Part shown: piece after piece, positions 63,055 through 64,000 of the stretch
Position numbering within the stretch: the first letter of the stretch is position 1
Layout: the number at the start of each line of letters is the position of its first letter
From: Butyricimonas faecihominis
Lineage (GTDB): Bacteria > Bacteroidota > Bacteroidia > Bacteroidales > Marinifilaceae
Length of the DNA stretch: 64,000 nucleotides
Reading direction: 5' to 3'
Assembly: GCF_033096445.1 (NCBI RefSeq)
Contig: NZ_AP028155.1
Location: 4,283,880 to 4,347,879 of the forward strand
Notes under the pieces: generated by a model
The model's input: the letters and a program-made list of their open reading frames with translations, nothing else
What the model was told of the DNA's origin: nothing
Database searches by the model: none
Position numbers and translations under genes: made by a program

Positions 63055-63975
63055 TTCTCCACTTTGGTTATAACCAACATTCCACGGATCAATATCTCCA
63101 ACTGTCAATTTACCATTGGTATAAGTACCTTTACCTTTATATCCAAGATTATGCATTAGAGAGTTGATCTGTGGAAGAAATTGTTTTTCCCATGTTACCA
63201 TTGGAGTGTCACCTATTGGAGTTATTTTATTTTGAGAGTAAACAGGATATATTCTATTATCTCCTTGTAAATATCCCTCAAAGTTGATCCTTTCTTGTAA
63301 AGGTAATCTATTACGTTTCATCCATTGTTTGTGAAATTCTTTAATCTCTGGTGCTGATGTAAACTTTCTCTCTGTATAAACTTTTAACACTTTAGAAGGA
63401 TCTAATGTATTCTGGAATACTGTTTGCTGAGAGCCATTATCTACAAAATTTCCAAATATGGGACTATCTACAGTTAGAGTTTCCTTTCTAGATTTAGGTT
63501 CTGTTGCAGTACCTATTTGCTTATATGGACTAGGAGATTTTCTTTCTCCTTTAGGTATTCCTGCTCTTTCAGCTTCTGTAATAGGTTTACTTCCAAATCT
63601 CTTTTTAGTTGCAATCTTACTTATTCCTTTATTAATTGCACTACCTAACAATGCTCCCATTGCCTCTCCTGTACCTGTATATATACTCTCTTTTACCAAG
63701 TTAGTGCCAAGATCATATGCTGTCTTTCCATTGAAGTTTGCATAAGGAGCTGTCCAAAAATTAGCATATTTAGTTTTCTCTAAGTTATTATATGCCTCAT
63801 TTTTTATTGCATTTACTTTAGCTTGTTCTTCCAACGCAGCACTTCTACTAGGCATAGGAGAAAGAAAAGTTTGATTATCTATATTTTGAGTTGGCAGTTT
63901 TTTCTTTAATATAGGAAGAGGGACATTACTCATTCTGGTATTATCCCTCTTTACTTGTTTCGGTATTATCTTCAT
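62992..63975 (-). CDS. QRDNTR-family protein with kinase-like C-terminal domain
   Basis: A 327-residue protein. N-terminal module MKIIPKQVKRDNTRMSNVPL, then a part closely similar to that of the HEFLH protein (TKYANFWTAPYANFNGKTAY and KESIYTGTGEAMGALLG), ending KKRFG as in the HESAH protein. The C-terminal domain from about 170 has a glycine-loop-like DNGSQQTVF (179-187), VLKVY (K198), a catalytic-loop-like GDIDPWN (D294, N299) and FDAD (D312). That is the order of a protein/aminoglycoside kinase fold. It may phosphorylate a target or be a toxin of that fold; no substrate can be named. Confidence 0.6.
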   Translation of the reverse strand: MKIIPKQVKRDNTRMSNVPLPILKKKLPTQNIDNQTFLSPMPSRSAALEEQAKVNAIKNEAYNNLEKTKYANFWTAPYANFNGKTAYDLGTNLVKESIYTGTGEAMGALLGSAINKGISKIATKKRFGSKPITEAERAGIPKGERKSPSPYKQIGTATEPKSRKETLTVDSPIFGNFVDNGSQQTVFQNTLDPSKVLKVYTERKFTSAPEIKEFHKQWMKRNRLPLQERINFEGYLQGDNRIYPVYSQNKITPIGDTPMVTWEKQFLPQINSLMHNLGYKGKGTYTNGKLTVGDIDPWNVGYNQSGELRFFDADVYKVGGRIIFRNK

Positions 63976-64000
63976 TCTTGTTTATATTCTTTTTCCATAT

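Larger units (their letters stand above)
43428..64000. mobile_element. AT-rich integrated element beside tRNA-Cys (right end outside window)
   Basis: It begins with a tyrosine integrase next to tRNA-Cys and continues with genes typical of Bacteroidetes accessory DNA (DUF3871, ParB/DGQHR, SF2 helicase, RadC-like, PIN, Panacea antitoxin). GC falls well below the chromosome, most strongly after 56.5 kb, where ATA, AGA and TTA codons dominate. No structural phage or conjugation gene is visible. It may be a prophage or satellite, or two elements side by side with a join near 56.5 kb. I could not identify an att repeat. Confidence 0.65.

Noticed and set aside
43534-64000. Calling Region 3 a complete prophage
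   Set aside because: No terminase, portal, capsid or tail gene is visible in the window, and the right end is outside it.

Overview
The window looks like a gut Bacteroidales chromosome carrying two mobile elements. The evidence is tetQ-rteA-rteB, an IntDOT-type recombinase, Bacteroidetes-only families (DUF3408, DUF3945, DUF4133/4134, DUF1896, DUF3871) and repeated TAnnTTTG promoter boxes. The genus cannot be fixed from the sequence.

Region 1 (1-34020) is most of a CTnDOT-family integrative conjugative element (ICE). From the left it holds a leftward transfer operon (traA, traB with a frameshift, traC-traF, start of traG), an oriT/leader region rich in palindromes, and the rightward mobA-mobB-mobC operon. 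Next comes a cargo operon of two P-loop NTPases (an AAA/DUF4143 protein and a large KAP membrane NTPase). Then come rteC, a RibD-like gene and the rteB-rteA-tetQ tetracycline-sensing operon, a very large methylase-helicase, DUF1896, exc/topB, DUF3945 and two xis-like genes. Two divergent helix-turn-helix genes, a RhuM-like gene and intDOT follow, and the element ends at a GTANNTTTGC core at 34011-34020. Tetracycline induction would run RteA/RteB -> RteC -> xis2c/xis2d/orf3/exc -> excision, then mob/tra transfer.

Region 2 (34021-43427) is ordinary chromosome. It has a duplicated two-gene ABC-2/GldG-like exporter module behind an ECF sigma factor, a split LysO (DUF340) exporter, DoxX, a 49-aa membrane protein missed by length cut-offs, and tRNA-Cys(GCA).

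Region 3 (43428-64000, right end outside the window) is an AT-rich element beginning with a tyrosine integrase beside tRNA-Cys. Its left part (43.5-54.3 kb) has PIN, SF2 helicase, DGQHR/ParB-like, degenerate RadC-like and DUF3871 genes. It carries seven copies of a 56-62 bp element bounded by GGTGA...TCACC, mostly in the leaders of these genes. The right part (56.5-64 kb) is lower still in GC. It holds a family of proteins that share an N-terminal xxIPKxQ..QRDNTR(M/V) module and have unrelated C-termini (two HExxH metallopeptidase-like, one kinase-like). They sit with a glucosaminidase protein, small downstream genes, and a Panacea-domain antitoxin with a two-helix membrane partner. I see no phage structural genes and no conjugation genes in Region 3.

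Four genes (traB, PIN, SF2 helicase, glucosaminidase) are each broken by a single small indel. These may be real decay, phase variation or sequence error, and this limits some calls.
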